A DNA stretch of 64,000 nucleotides from Pseudoalteromonas rubra. Lineage in GTDB: Bacteria > Pseudomonadota > Gammaproteobacteria > Enterobacterales > Alteromonadaceae. A program made the position numbers and the translations under genes. Positions 17,807 through 26,619 of this stretch are shown piece by piece. The stretch is from contig NZ_JXYA01000026.1 of assembly GCF_000967655.1 (NCBI RefSeq), positions 123,020-187,019 of the forward strand. The letters are read 5' to 3'. Every line of letters begins with the position of its first letter. Position 1 is the stretch's first letter. Under the pieces are notes generated by a model. The model did no database searches, was not told where the DNA came from, and was given only the letters and a program-made list of their open reading frames with translations.

Positions 17807-19488
17807 CGGTCAATGAGGATATAGCAAGACAACTACACAAACTCCTGACTCAGTCTGAGTCAGTATTGTCGCTATACTATGACAAAAGCAGCTGGCCTAA
17901 AATTGACGTAACACTGTCTCAGCTGGCGGAGCAATTTACCCGCCTTTACCGACAGGCTCCCAATGCCCTGCATGCACATTTGCATTTTATCTCTGTCCCC
18001 TTTCGTCACTCAACCAATGTGCTTGTGAAGCAGTCTGTTGTGCTATGTATGCTTGGGTATGCCCATGGTTATACTGAGCAGATGATCCATGAGCTGTTAG
18101 TCGCGGGCTTTGCAAGCGTGCTGTGCGCCAATCGCGAATATGACAAGCAGGCAACCGATAAGCCATTGTCTAAGGTAGAATCGCAAAAACTCAAGCTGCG
18201 CCATCAGCTCGCAGTTAAGGTACTTGATGCCGGTCAGCTAAAGTCGCCCCAGATAACGCGGATCCTGGCCCGGCTCAGTGGCTATGAATTGTCCATCAGT
18301 CGCAAGAGCAACACCCCACTGTACGACAATGTTACATTGTTGGTTGCCATCGCGACCCAAATTGCCAATGCTTTGATGAAAAAGCATCAGCGCGCTTCCC
18401 TGCCCGCTGTCATCAAACAATTATATTTGAACAATACCCATACTTTTGTGCAGGCCAGCTTACAACTGGTCGCTCGTCAGCTAGCTGCCTACCCGGCCGG
18501 CGCCGTACAACAGCATCAAGGTAACCAGGCGCTGCTACTTTGCGAAGAGGATAAGCATGCCATTCTGGCCATTATTGAGTCAGGTAAGATCACCCGTTTA
18601 ATTAAAACACAAAGGCGTCACCCGCAACGCTACCAGGCAGTCCGGGTGTCTGATGCACAACTGCTGTATCGGGTTTGGTCGCGTATCCCGCCCCAGCCCC
18701 TTGCAACAACTTCAGATCAAATGACGGAAGCGCTGCATGTAGTCGAACAACTGGGCGGGGAAAATTTTAGTAGCTTCAGAGCAATAGAAAAAACCATCGC
18801 CCCATTTAGAGAAATTGAAACGGCTTTATCGCAAGCTGCAAGACTCTACAACCGGGAAGCGCAAAAAGGCGCCAACTTACGCCACTGCCTGACAATGGTT
18901 GGTCTGGACGCTGCGGCACTGCTTTGTCAGCGCGTGTTGGTTGAGCAGCTCATTGTGCAACTAAAGCACCCTTTCGCCAAAGATATCTGGCACAAATACC
19001 AGTTATTTGCCCAGGTCCTGGCTGCGCTCGTACAGCAAAATTATGGTCATCACTATGAGCATATACTTTCACCGGTCAGTGCAGCCATCGCTTTTATGCT
19101 TAAACATCACAGCGTAGACATAAAACGCTTTGTGCACACAAGCGAGTGTGCAGATAACCCTCACCCTGTTTCTCTGGCAAACTTGTATGGTTTTGTGGCA
19201 TTTGATGAAGAGGCGTTTAAGCACTACTTCCATAATCACTTTGCCAATAGCGACGCACACCGCGCTTTTGAACAGTCCGAGTTGTACAGAAAATCAAAGC
19301 TCAAAGGCCTGTCTCTGACCTTTACCGCAGTAAAGATCCTGACTTTACAAATCAGTGACGCCAACTTCCAAACCTCCGCCTGGCAACGACAGGTACTGGA
19401 TGATCAGGCTAAGCTCCATGACTGGCAAAGTCTTAACGCGCTGCTGGCACATCTGCAATCTCTTGGTTTGTATAATTTGATTGAGTGA
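17803..19488 (+). CDS. Hypothetical protein resembling a degenerate HD-GYP domain
   Basis: I could not assign the 561-residue product firmly. Residues about 70-250 follow the helical layout of HD-GYP phosphodiesterases: a KQSVVLCMLGYAHGY helix, a KLRHQLAVKVLD helix, LARLSGYEL, and AAYPAGAV with a following beta segment, which matches the C-terminal YPxGxxV feature of that family. The metal-binding HD, HHE-GYP and later Asp residues are not seen; only H134 may remain. The rest (250-561) is helical and unrecognised. It is translationally coupled to the DUF3192 gene (ATGA overlap) and downstream of a diguanylate cyclase gene. It is therefore likely catalytically inactive, if the homology is right. 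Confidence 0.55.
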   Translation: MTVNEDIARQLHKLLTQSESVLSLYYDKSSWPKIDVTLSQLAEQFTRLYRQAPNALHAHLHFISVPFRHSTNVLVKQSVVLCMLGYAHGYTEQMIHELLVAGFASVLCANREYDKQATDKPLSKVESQKLKLRHQLAVKVLDAGQLKSPQITRILARLSGYELSISRKSNTPLYDNVTLLVAIATQIANALMKKHQRASLPAVIKQLYLNNTHTFVQASLQLVARQLAAYPAGAVQQHQGNQALLLCEEDKHAILAIIESGKITRLIKTQRRHPQRYQAVRVSDAQLLYRVWSRIPPQPLATTSDQMTEALHVVEQLGGENFSSFRAIEKTIAPFREIETALSQAARLYNREAQKGANLRHCLTMVGLDAAALLCQRVLVEQLIVQLKHPFAKDIWHKYQLFAQVLAALVQQNYGHHYEHILSPVSAAIAFMLKHHSVDIKRFVHTSECADNPHPVSLANLYGFVAFDEEAFKHYFHNHFANSDAHRAFEQSELYRKSKLKGLSLTFTAVKILTLQISDANFQTSAWQRQVLDDQAKLHDWQSLNALLAHLQSLGLYNLIE

Positions 19489-19688
19489 TATTTACACGAT
19501 AAATATAATGCATACCGAGCATTCACTATATTTATGGCATTTATCCATTCCTGACTGGAATATAAAGGAATAAATTGCTATAAAACGCGCTTAAATTTTC
19601 AAGCGATCCAACATCACCCGAACAGCTCTACTACACTTGGTTAGAATTGTTCTCAGATGTGAATTTACTTTTGATAAAGGAAACATAA

Positions 19689-20696
19689 ATGGCTAAGCAA
19701 ACTATCACGGTGATCCGTGGCGACGGCATCGGTCCAAGCATCATCGACTCGGCAATTGAAATTTTAAATGCAGCAGGCTGCGAATTCGACTACGAGTACG
19801 TTGACGCAGGACTGGCAGCACTGGAAAAAACCGGTGAGCTACTGCCTCCTGAGACGTTAGAAGCCATTGAACGCAACAAAATCACGCTGAAAGGCCCGCT
19901 TACAACTCCAGTTGGCGAAGGCTTTACATCTATCAACGTAACACTGCGTAAGCACTTCGGCCTGTACGCTAACGTGCGTCCGGTTAAATCTTTCGAAGGC
20001 ACTAAAGCGCGTTACGACGATATCGATATCATCACTGTACGTGAAAACACTCAGGGCATGTACTCTGGTCTGGGGCAGGTTGTCTCTGAAGATGGCAGCG
20101 AAGCAGAAGCTATGTCTAAAATCACGCGTGAAGGTGCAGAGAAGATCGTAACATTTGCATACGATCTGGCACAGCGTGAAGGCCGTAAGAAAGTAACTGC
20201 GGTACACAAAGCGAACATCCTGAAGTCAACTTCTGGCCTGTTCCTTAAAGTAGCACGTGAAGTTGGCGAGCGTTACCCTGACATCGAGTCTGCGGAAATG
20301 ATCGTAGACGCAACGTGTATGAAACTGGTTATGACGCCAGAAGAGTTTGACGTTGTTGTAACAACTAACCTGTTTGGTGACATCATTTCTGATCTGTGTG
20401 CGGGTCTGGTAGGTGGTCTGGGCATGGCGCCTGGTGCGAACATCGGCGAAAACGCGGCAATTTTCGAAGCAGTACACGGCAGTGCGCCAGATATCGCTGG
20501 TAAAAACCTGGCAAACCCAACGTCTGTGATCCTGGCGTCTATTCAAATGCTTGAATACCTTGACATGGGTGAGACAGCAGACAAAATCCGCAACGCCGTT
20601 GCTGATGTGATCAAATCAGGTGACCGTACTACTCGCGACTTAGGCGGTAACCACGGCACGACTGACTTTACACAAGCGGTTATCGAGCGCCTGTAA
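19689..20696 (+). CDS. Isocitrate dehydrogenase, short NAD-IDH/isopropylmalate-dehydrogenase-like form
   Basis: This 335-residue protein is a beta-decarboxylating dehydrogenase of the isocitrate/isopropylmalate family. It has VIRGDGIGPSI, the phosphate-site segment EGFTSINVTLRKHFGLYANVRP, RENTQGMYSG, the metal-binding DLFGDIISDL-like segment (NLFGDIISDLCAGL), and GSAPDIAGKNLANPTS. The S-x-x-V-x-LR phosphorylation-loop style is that of NAD-type isocitrate dehydrogenases rather than LeuB. It is much shorter than the roughly 416-residue E. coli Icd. Cofactor (NAD or NADP) is not certain. It has its own upstream 200-base region and a strong terminator downstream. Confidence 0.88.
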   Translation: MAKQTITVIRGDGIGPSIIDSAIEILNAAGCEFDYEYVDAGLAALEKTGELLPPETLEAIERNKITLKGPLTTPVGEGFTSINVTLRKHFGLYANVRPVKSFEGTKARYDDIDIITVRENTQGMYSGLGQVVSEDGSEAEAMSKITREGAEKIVTFAYDLAQREGRKKVTAVHKANILKSTSGLFLKVAREVGERYPDIESAEMIVDATCMKLVMTPEEFDVVVTTNLFGDIISDLCAGLVGGLGMAPGANIGENAAIFEAVHGSAPDIAGKNLANPTSVILASIQMLEYLDMGETADKIRNAVADVIKSGDRTTRDLGGNHGTTDFTQAVIERL

Positions 20697-20720
20697 TATC
20701 AATCGGTCTGATTGAATACC

Positions 20721-20748
20721 AACGCCCTGCTTATGCAGGGCGTTTTCT
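20721..20748 (+). terminator. Intrinsic terminator overlapping the convergent gene's end
   Basis: AACGCCCTGC (20721-20730) and GCAGGGCGTT (20735-20744) form a 10-bp stem with TTAT loop and a T-run. The right arm also encodes the last residues of the convergent M6 protease gene, whose stop codon lies in the loop. Confidence 0.88.
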
Positions 20749-23679
20749 TATCCTGATTAACAACATTAGCAACATACTTAATCCAAACAAACTACCTGCT
20801 GATCCCTCCTGCCCTGAGCTGGCTGTCTCAGACACTGATATATCCTTGGTCACCATCACCTGCTGATTGTCATTCAAGTCAGTCATCGTCGCTGTCACCT
20901 GATAGCGCCCGGCGCCCTGATAGGTATGACTGACGGCATCACCATTTGCGCTCTGGCCATCCCCAAACGCCCAGCTAACCGCGTAATTACCCGAGCCACC
21001 GCGCATCGACAGGCTTAGGTTGGCAGTCAAACCACTTTGTGCAGCGGTGATCTCGCCGCTCAAAGGAACAGTGACACTTTTCTCAATCGTGTTACTTACC
21101 TTGCTACCATTGGCATCCTCCAGAAACACGACTATGCGGTAGAGCCCGGATAAATTGTATTGATGCTGAACTTGTGTCCCTTCTAGTTGAGTCCCGTCTC
21201 CCATCTCCCAGCGCACGGTTACAGGCGCAGCTCCACCCTGAAACTGCGCACTGGCAATAATATTACCGTCTTCACCCTTGATGCTGGTATCTAGCAGCTC
21301 TAATGGCGCGGCCAGCGTGAACTGCTGTTCAACCGATTGCGTTTCACCAGCGGCGTTTTTGCGGGTAAATGTCACGGTGTAAGTGCCTCGACTATTGTAT
21401 TGATGAGAAGGCGCAAGCAACTCACTACGATTGCCGTCACCAAAGTGCCATTCAAAGGTATCAGACGTATTTAAGGTTAGTCCTGAAACAGAGAAGCTCA
21501 CGGTAAGTCCATCTACAGCTGTACGAATTTTTGCTTTGGGTGAAGCCGTCAATTGTAATTGTGCTTGCCTGTACTGATCGGTGACCTCAAGTAGCTCAAT
21601 GGTTACACCATGCTCGGGCAAGGTCACACCAGAAACAGGCTGCTGAGGGTGACTATAGTCCTGCGCATCACTGAACGTATAAATGGCTTGTAGCTGATTA
21701 TCACCAAGCCCGGGGTTTTGATCCTCCAACCTCAGTGCGGCATCTCTGAGTTGGATCCGGGTAGCAGCAGGAGTCTCGCTGGTGGTCCTGGGTATAATGC
21801 CCTGATCAGTATCTACCACCAATATTTTACCTTCGCCCGGATGTAATGATGTTGAATTATTGTCGAAATTCTCGTTGGCATACCAAACTAGTACGCCTGG
21901 CATATAGCTGGCGCCTTGCAATCCCGCGTCTATGCCATGGTGCGACCTGAGTTGCAGATAGTAGGCCTGCTCGAGTCCTTCTCGATACCGGCTTATTCTG
22001 CTAAAGCCATGCAAAGACAGTTGCTCAGCAGACTCTCCATCAACCATTACGATAATATTTTCTTCGTCCGAGATGGTGATATCATCCAGTAAGACCCCAA
22101 GTCCGTATTCCACACTGTCGGTTTGATAAAGGAATTCCAGAGTAATAGTTTCTCCGGCGAACGCCGCGAGCGAATAGCTGAGCTCAGTAACCTGACTCCC
22201 GTTCGCGCCACCTGCAGTTTGTCCACTGTGGCCATCGATATAGTGCATCACTGTGGGATACAGCGGATGCTGTGTCTGAGTGAGGTTACCAACAAGTGGC
22301 TGCTGATTTGCTCTGATCTGGAAATAGTCGTAGCCACGTTCAATGTCAAATCGGGCCCGCATGTTCAGGGTCAACGTTTCTGAGTCCGGCAACGCCAGTG
22401 TCATGCTCGCCAGATTCAATGTGTTGTTTCCCTGGCCAGAATAGTATTGATACTGCCCGGATATTGGCTCTCCGACATACTCAAGGCTGGCAGGCAGTGT
22501 TACTTTGAGCTGATCGGTTTGCCCTGAGAACTCACCTACATGACTGAGGCTGGCCTGATAACCATCACGCAACTGCGCGACGTCGACTTCAACCTGGTTA
22601 ACCCAGTTGCCACCAAACTTGTTTTGTAGCCTAACCAGATTACGGGGTGAGAAAGAGACGGGTTGAGCGCCCCGCAGCGGACCTAACCAATTACCGCTGG
22701 ACATCACCGACCAGTTTGCGACAGGCTCTCCAATCGTGCCATTGTTGAGATCATACTCATCTATTAAGCCTAGCTCATGACCGAACTCGTGAACCACCAC
22801 CCCCACACTCGCATCGATTGGATTAATGGTGTAGTTGTGGATCCGTGTGTCGCTATTTGTAATGCTAACAGGCGTATAACCGTCGTCAGCCACCAAGAAC
22901 CGGTGTGACCAGATAGCATCGGTGCCCAAAACACCTCCTCCGGCTTCTTCACCAATGCTTGAATGAAACAGCATAATGTGGTCAACAACGCCATCAGGCT
23001 CATTCAAAATGCCATCGCCATCGCGGTCGTTTAAGTCGGTGAGGTCATAGTCACTCAGGTTAATAGCATAACGCTCTACCGCCAGCTCGACAGCTTCTTT
23101 GACCAGCTCTGCAGCCTTATTATCGCGCCGGTTGCCGACTCTCTGTCCATAATAGCTTGCGTTCTGTGCCGCGGTTAACCAACCAAATACCTCTCCCGAC
23201 AAAGCAAAGCTGCCACCAGACGCCTGTTGGTAGTACTGATTTGCACTGTTCAAAAGTGTGCCGTCAGGGGCTGCAAAACCCTGCTGTGAAAAAATGAGCT
23301 GCTGATAATGGTTAGCTGGATATTTGGGGTAAAACATATCCGAATCGCCCTGCACGAGGCGGTTATCGTCATGAGGGAGATCAGGGAAATCGATAAGGAT
23401 CGCCAGTATTTTAGCGCCTTGCATTGGCAGTGCTGACGCGCCCTGATAGCCTCTGAGCGACATAAGCTGCCTCGGCGGTTTGCCTGTGTACGGGGATCTG
23501 ATTGCAGGTCCGTAGGACCCTGATAAATACGCCGAGATCCGCTGTCTGGCCTCATAGTCAGAAAAGCTCCGCCCGGCTTGCTTTTCAAGCCAGAAACGCA
23601 GTTGCTGTTGATCCAGTTGCAAAGCCACCACCGGATTTGCAATAACGGCAAAAAGAAGAACTAAAAGGCTGAATTTCAT
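20731..23679 (-). CDS. Secreted M6-family metalloprotease with PKD repeats and GlyGly-CTERM-like tail
   Basis: The 982-residue protein starts with a signal peptide (MKFSLLVLLFAVIANPVVA). The zinc motif is HEFGHELG (H297, H301), followed by a LIDEYD segment as in the immune inhibitor A/M6 family, with an N-terminal propeptide likely before it. About three PKD domains follow at about residues 720-950 (repeated W-x-FGDG/MGDG and H-x-Y motifs). The C-terminus has GSAGSLFGLSMLLMLLIRIRKR, a small Gly/Ser stretch, one hydrophobic helix and an Arg/Lys cluster, resembling a GlyGly-CTERM sorting tail processed by rhombosortase. It likely degrades extracellular protein. It is convergent with the isocitrate dehydrogenase gene. 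Confidence 0.88.
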   Translation of the reverse strand: MKFSLLVLLFAVIANPVVALQLDQQQLRFWLEKQAGRSFSDYEARQRISAYLSGSYGPAIRSPYTGKPPRQLMSLRGYQGASALPMQGAKILAILIDFPDLPHDDNRLVQGDSDMFYPKYPANHYQQLIFSQQGFAAPDGTLLNSANQYYQQASGGSFALSGEVFGWLTAAQNASYYGQRVGNRRDNKAAELVKEAVELAVERYAINLSDYDLTDLNDRDGDGILNEPDGVVDHIMLFHSSIGEEAGGGVLGTDAIWSHRFLVADDGYTPVSITNSDTRIHNYTINPIDASVGVVVHEFGHELGLIDEYDLNNGTIGEPVANWSVMSSGNWLGPLRGAQPVSFSPRNLVRLQNKFGGNWVNQVEVDVAQLRDGYQASLSHVGEFSGQTDQLKVTLPASLEYVGEPISGQYQYYSGQGNNTLNLASMTLALPDSETLTLNMRARFDIERGYDYFQIRANQQPLVGNLTQTQHPLYPTVMHYIDGHSGQTAGGANGSQVTELSYSLAAFAGETITLEFLYQTDSVEYGLGVLLDDITISDEENIIVMVDGESAEQLSLHGFSRISRYREGLEQAYYLQLRSHHGIDAGLQGASYMPGVLVWYANENFDNNSTSLHPGEGKILVVDTDQGIIPRTTSETPAATRIQLRDAALRLEDQNPGLGDNQLQAIYTFSDAQDYSHPQQPVSGVTLPEHGVTIELLEVTDQYRQAQLQLTASPKAKIRTAVDGLTVSFSVSGLTLNTSDTFEWHFGDGNRSELLAPSHQYNSRGTYTVTFTRKNAAGETQSVEQQFTLAAPLELLDTSIKGEDGNIIASAQFQGGAAPVTVRWEMGDGTQLEGTQVQHQYNLSGLYRIVVFLEDANGSKVSNTIEKSVTVPLSGEITAAQSGLTANLSLSMRGGSGNYAVSWAFGDGQSANGDAVSHTYQGAGRYQVTATMTDLNDNQQVMVTKDISVSETASSGQEGSAGSLFGLSMLLMLLIRIRKRPA

Positions 23680-23798
23680 GCTGATTTACCCGATTTGTTG
23701 ATAGCGACGATAGTAGCAGGTTGATGAGTATATTTCTAAACTCGCTCAAACCGTCTAAAAATGCATTAATTATTCACCCAAACTCAAAATTGCCACCA

Positions 23799-23815
23799 TG
23801 AAACACTATGTTTCA
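23799..23815. promoter_or_regulatory. Candidate operator (perfect inverted repeat) in the M6/ilv intergenic region
   Basis: TGAAACA (23799-23805) and TGTTTCA (23809-23815) form a perfect 7-bp inverted repeat around CTA. It lies between the divergent M6 protease gene and the ilv promoter, 53 bases before the ilv -35. The regulator is unknown. Confidence 0.4.
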
Positions 23816-23867
23816 ATATTTAAAATACCAAATAGGCATAATAATGCACTTTGGACATTTTTGAGCC

Positions 23868-23896
23868 TTGACACATTCACGGATTCACCTTTAAAT
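23868..23896 (+). promoter_or_regulatory. ilv leader promoter
   Basis: A consensus TTGACA -35 (23868-23873) and TTAAAT -10 (23891-23896) are separated by 17 bases. Transcription would begin near 23903, about 30 bases before the leader peptide ATG. Confidence 0.75.
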
Positions 23897-23933
23897 AAGA
23901 GCATCAGATTAAACTTTTACGCAGATATTAAAC

Positions 23934-24005
23934 ATGCAAACATTATTCTTCACAGTTGTGGTACTCGTACTGGTCTTAGTGCTAAGTCCGGCGGGGCCGT
24001 TGTGA
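23934..24005 (+). CDS. ilvIH leader peptide, Val/Leu-rich
   Basis: A 23-residue peptide starts MQTLFFTVVV, continues with alternating Leu and Val to LVLVL, and ends SPAGPL. About eleven of its codons are Val or Leu, clustered at 23955-23984; there are no Ile codons. It lies in the transcribed leader before ilvI, and its stop precedes a terminator/antiterminator. This is the arrangement of the E. coli ilvB (ivbL) and ilvGMEDA leaders, so ribosome stalling on Val/Leu codons is inferred to control ilvIH. Confidence 0.85.
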   Translation: MQTLFFTVVVLVLVLVLSPAGPL

Positions 24006-24047
24006 GCGAATGTTTGCACAGACCCCGCACCAGCGGGGTTTTTTTTT
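23991..24047 (+). terminator. ilv attenuator: terminator with competing antiterminator
   Basis: The terminator stem is CCCCGC (24023-24028) with GCGGGG (24033-24038), loop ACCA, followed by nine Ts (24039-24047). The same GCGGGG sequence occurs upstream at 23991-23996, inside the leader peptide's last codons, and can pair with 24023-24028 as the antiterminator. A ribosome reaching the stop at 24003-24005 would cover the upstream copy and leave the terminator free; one stalled at the Val/Leu codons would not. These pairings are read from sequence; regulation is inferred. Confidence 0.85.
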
Positions 24048-24081
24048 GCCTTTAATTTAAATTTTGCTGAGGAATGAGGTA

Positions 24082-25803
24082 ATGAGTGAGCAATTTAATG
24101 GCTCGGAGCTGGTAGTAAAGGCGCTGACCGAGCTGGACGTTGAGTATATTTTTGGCTATCCGGGCGGCTCTGTTCTGGACTTGTATGATGCGTTGTTTGC
24201 GCAAAATGACATTGAACATATTCTGGTCCGCCATGAACAAGCTGCCACCCATATGGCCGATGGCTATGCCAGAAGCACCGGCAAAACGGGGGTTGTACTG
24301 GCAACCTCGGGCCCTGGTGCAACCAACTGTGTAACAGGGATTGCGACCGCCTACATGGACAGTATCCCCATGGTCGTCCTGTCAGGTCAGGTGCCATCCA
24401 ATTTGATTGGTGATGATGCCTTCCAGGAAACAGACATAGTCGGTTGCTCGCGGCCGATTGTTAAACACAGCTTTAACTGTCGTGATGCAAGACAGATCCC
24501 AACCGTGCTGGCAAAGGCATTCTACCTGGCCAACTCGGGCAGACCAGGTCCTGTGGTGGTTGAGTTGCCAAAAGATATACTTAATCCGCAGCTCAAGTTT
24601 GATTATGACATGCCCACACGTATTGAGATGCGCACCTACAACCCAAGCTCCAAGGGTCACTCACGACAAATTAAAAAAGCGGTAGATGCTATTTTGGGCG
24701 CTAAAAGGCTGGTCGTCTACTCTGGCGGCGGTATCATATTGTCAAACACCTCTGAGCAACTGACGGAGCTGGTTGAAACACTCAACGCGCCTATCACCAA
24801 CACTTTGATGGGACTTGGCGGGATCAGTGGCACACACCCCAATTTTGTTGGCATGCTGGGTATGCATGGCTCTCTCGAAGCCAATAAGGCCATGGCCAAT
24901 GCCGATGTAATCCTGGCATTGGGCGCGCGATTTGATGATCGGGTCACCAATAACGTGAAGAAGTTTTGCCCAGACGCCACCATAGTTCATGTGGACGTTG
25001 ACCCAACTTCTATCTCCAAGACAATCCAGGCTCATATTCCGGTTGTTGGCAGCCTGGACACAGTCCTTGCACAGCTGCAACATGCGATAGAAAAAAGCGC
25101 ACTGCGTATTGACCGCGCTGCACAAGAATCTTGGTGGCAACAAATTACAGCGTGGCGCGAACAACGCTGCCTGGCTTATGACACACAAGATGACAAAATA
25201 AAGCCGCAAACGGTCATTGAGAAGCTTTATCAGGTTACCCAGGGAGACGCATACATCTGCTCTGATGTTGGTCAGCATCAGATGTTTGCGGCGCAGTACT
25301 ACCCTTTCAAACACCCAAGACAATGGATCAACTCAGGAGGCCTGGGTACTATGGGCTTTGGTCTGCCTGCGGCGATGGGCGTTAAAGTGGCGTACCCTGG
25401 CTCCGACGTCGTATGCGTTACCGGAGACGGCTCGATACAGATGAACATTCAGGAACTCTCTACCTGCTTACAGTACGGCTTGAATGTCAAAATCGTGTCT
25501 CTAAACAACCGCTCTTTGGGCATGGTACGTCAGTGGCAGGATATGATGTATGGCGGCCGTCACTCTAGCTCCTATATGGAATCCCTACCCGACTTCGTGG
25601 CACTGGCTGAAAGCTATGGCCATGTTGGGATCCGTGTTGATCATCCCGATGAACTGGACGATGCACTGGCGCGCGCATTTGCTATCAATGACAGACTAGT
25701 GTTTCTGGATATCCGCGTTGACGAAAATGAACACGTTTATCCAATGCAAATTAAATTAGGGGCCATTGATGAGATGTGGCTGAAAAAGGGAGTAAAAGCA
25801 TAA
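24082..25803 (+). CDS. ilvI: Acetolactate synthase large subunit
   Basis: This TPP-dependent enzyme condenses pyruvate with pyruvate or 2-oxobutyrate, the first common step to valine, leucine and isoleucine. The 573 residues align along their whole length with E. coli IlvI (574), including [16 protein letters not shown], the [15 protein letters not shown]lu-containing cofactor segment, KHSFNC, and the [22 protein letters not shown] site. The start at 24082 fits a TGAGGT ribosome site; an upstream in-frame TTG (24064) was rejected. The stop TAA overlaps the ilvH ATG by one base, so the subunits are coupled. Confidence 0.95.
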   Translation: MSEQFNGSELVVKALTELDVEYIFGYPGGSVLDLYDALFAQNDIEHILVRHEQAATHMADGYARSTGKTGVVLATSGPGATNCVTGIATAYMDSIPMVVLSGQVPSNLIGDDAFQETDIVGCSRPIVKHSFNCRDARQIPTVLAKAFYLANSGRPGPVVVELPKDILNPQLKFDYDMPTRIEMRTYNPSSKGHSRQIKKAVDAILGAKRLVVYSGGGIILSNTSEQLTELVETLNAPITNTLMGLGGISGTHPNFVGMLGMHGSLEANKAMANADVILALGARFDDRVTNNVKKFCPDATIVHVDVDPTSISKTIQAHIPVVGSLDTVLAQLQHAIEKSALRIDRAAQESWWQQITAWREQRCLAYDTQDDKIKPQTVIEKLYQVTQGDAYICSDVGQHQMFAAQYYPFKHPRQWINSGGLGTMGFGLPAAMGVKVAYPGSDVVCVTGDGSIQMNIQELSTCLQYGLNVKIVSLNNRSLGMVRQWQDMMYGGRHSSSYMESLPDFVALAESYGHVGIRVDHPDELDDALARAFAINDRLVFLDIRVDENEHVYPMQIKLGAIDEMWLKKGVKA

Positions 25804-26300
25804 TGCGCAGAATACTGGCCATCTTACTGGAAAACGAACCGGGCGCATTGTCGCGCATTGTGGGCTTATTTTCTCAGCGTGCCTATAACATTGATAGTCT
25901 GACAGTGGGCACCACAGACGACACAACCCTGTCTCGTATCACCATTACCACCCAGGGTGACGACCGAGTGGTGGAACAAATAACGAAACAAGTTAACAAG
26001 CTGGTTGATGTCCTCAAGATCATTGACCTGACCGAAACCAGTCATATTGAACGGGAGTTGTTACTGGTCAAAGTATTTGCTGGCAATGAACAAACCAGAG
26101 CCTCTGTAACGCGTGTCACCGATGTGTTTGGCGGCATGATACTGGATATGGGCAAGCGTAGCTACACGGTGCAGCTTGCCAGCAGCAGCGATAAAATTGC
26201 GTCATTTCTGGATATGCTCAGACACGAAAGCGATATTATTGAGATGGTGCGTTCTGGTACTGTGGGTATTGGGCGAGGCGATAAAGCGCTCAGGGGATGA
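25803..26300 (+). CDS. ilvH: Acetolactate synthase small (regulatory) subunit
   Basis: The 165-residue product begins [23 protein letters not shown], an ACT domain, followed by AYNIDSLTVG, and a C-terminal regulatory domain with RELLLVKVFAG and the DIIEMVRSGTVGIGRG end. It confers valine feedback inhibition on the catalytic subunit in the family. It starts inside the ilvI stop (TAATG), preceded by an AAGGGAG ribosome site within ilvI. Confidence 0.95.
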   Translation: MRRILAILLENEPGALSRIVGLFSQRAYNIDSLTVGTTDDTTLSRITITTQGDDRVVEQITKQVNKLVDVLKIIDLTETSHIERELLLVKVFAGNEQTRASVTRVTDVFGGMILDMGKRSYTVQLASSSDKIASFLDMLRHESDIIEMVRSGTVGIGRGDKALRG

Positions 26301-26321
26301 TAAAACGAGTGGTTAAAAAAA

Positions 26322-26342
26322 GGGGCTAAAGCCCCTTTTTTT
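26322..26342. terminator. Bidirectional intrinsic terminator between ilvH and hupB
   Basis: GGGGC (26322-26326) and GCCCC (26331-26335) pair around TAAA, with As on the left and Ts on the right, serving both convergent genes. Confidence 0.85.
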
Positions 26343-26343
26343 A

Positions 26344-26619
26344 TTAAGGATTAACCTGATCTTTAAGGCCTTTACCCGCTTTAAATGAAGGGATATTTGC
26401 CGCTGGAATTTGGATTTCAGCGCCAGTTTGCGGGTTACGACCCGTACGTGCTGAACGCTCTTTTACAGAGAAAGTGCCAAAACCAACCAGTGCCACTGAG
26501 TTACCATCTTTAAGAGACTGAGTTACAGCACCAGTGAATGCTTCAAGCGCGCGAGTCGCTGCAGCTTTTGAGATCTCAGCGTCAGCCGCCATCTTTTCAA
26601 CTAGTTGAGCTTTATTCAT
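26344..26619 (-). CDS. hupB: DNA-binding protein HU, beta-like
   Basis: HU is a small histone-like nucleoid protein that bends DNA as a dimer. The 91 residues contain [25 protein letters not shown], which includes the DNA-contacting beta arm, and end near GKGLKDQVN. It is closer to E. coli HU-beta than HU-alpha by recalled sequence ([28 protein letters not shown]), so the hupB symbol is a preference. Another hup copy may lie elsewhere. Confidence 0.9.
   Translation of the reverse strand: MNKAQLVEKMAADAEISKAAATRALEAFTGAVTQSLKDGNSVALVGFGTFSVKERSARTGRNPQTGAEIQIPAANIPSFKAGKGLKDQVNP

Noticed and set aside
23798..24055. An 85-codon rightward frame in the ilv leader region
   Set aside because: It runs through the promoter, leader peptide and terminator in another frame; the Val/Leu leader and attenuator explain the region better.
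24742..25323. Leftward 193-codon open frame opposite ilvI
   Set aside because: It is a shadow frame antisense to a strongly conserved enzyme, with no recognisable domain, ribosome site or codon pattern.
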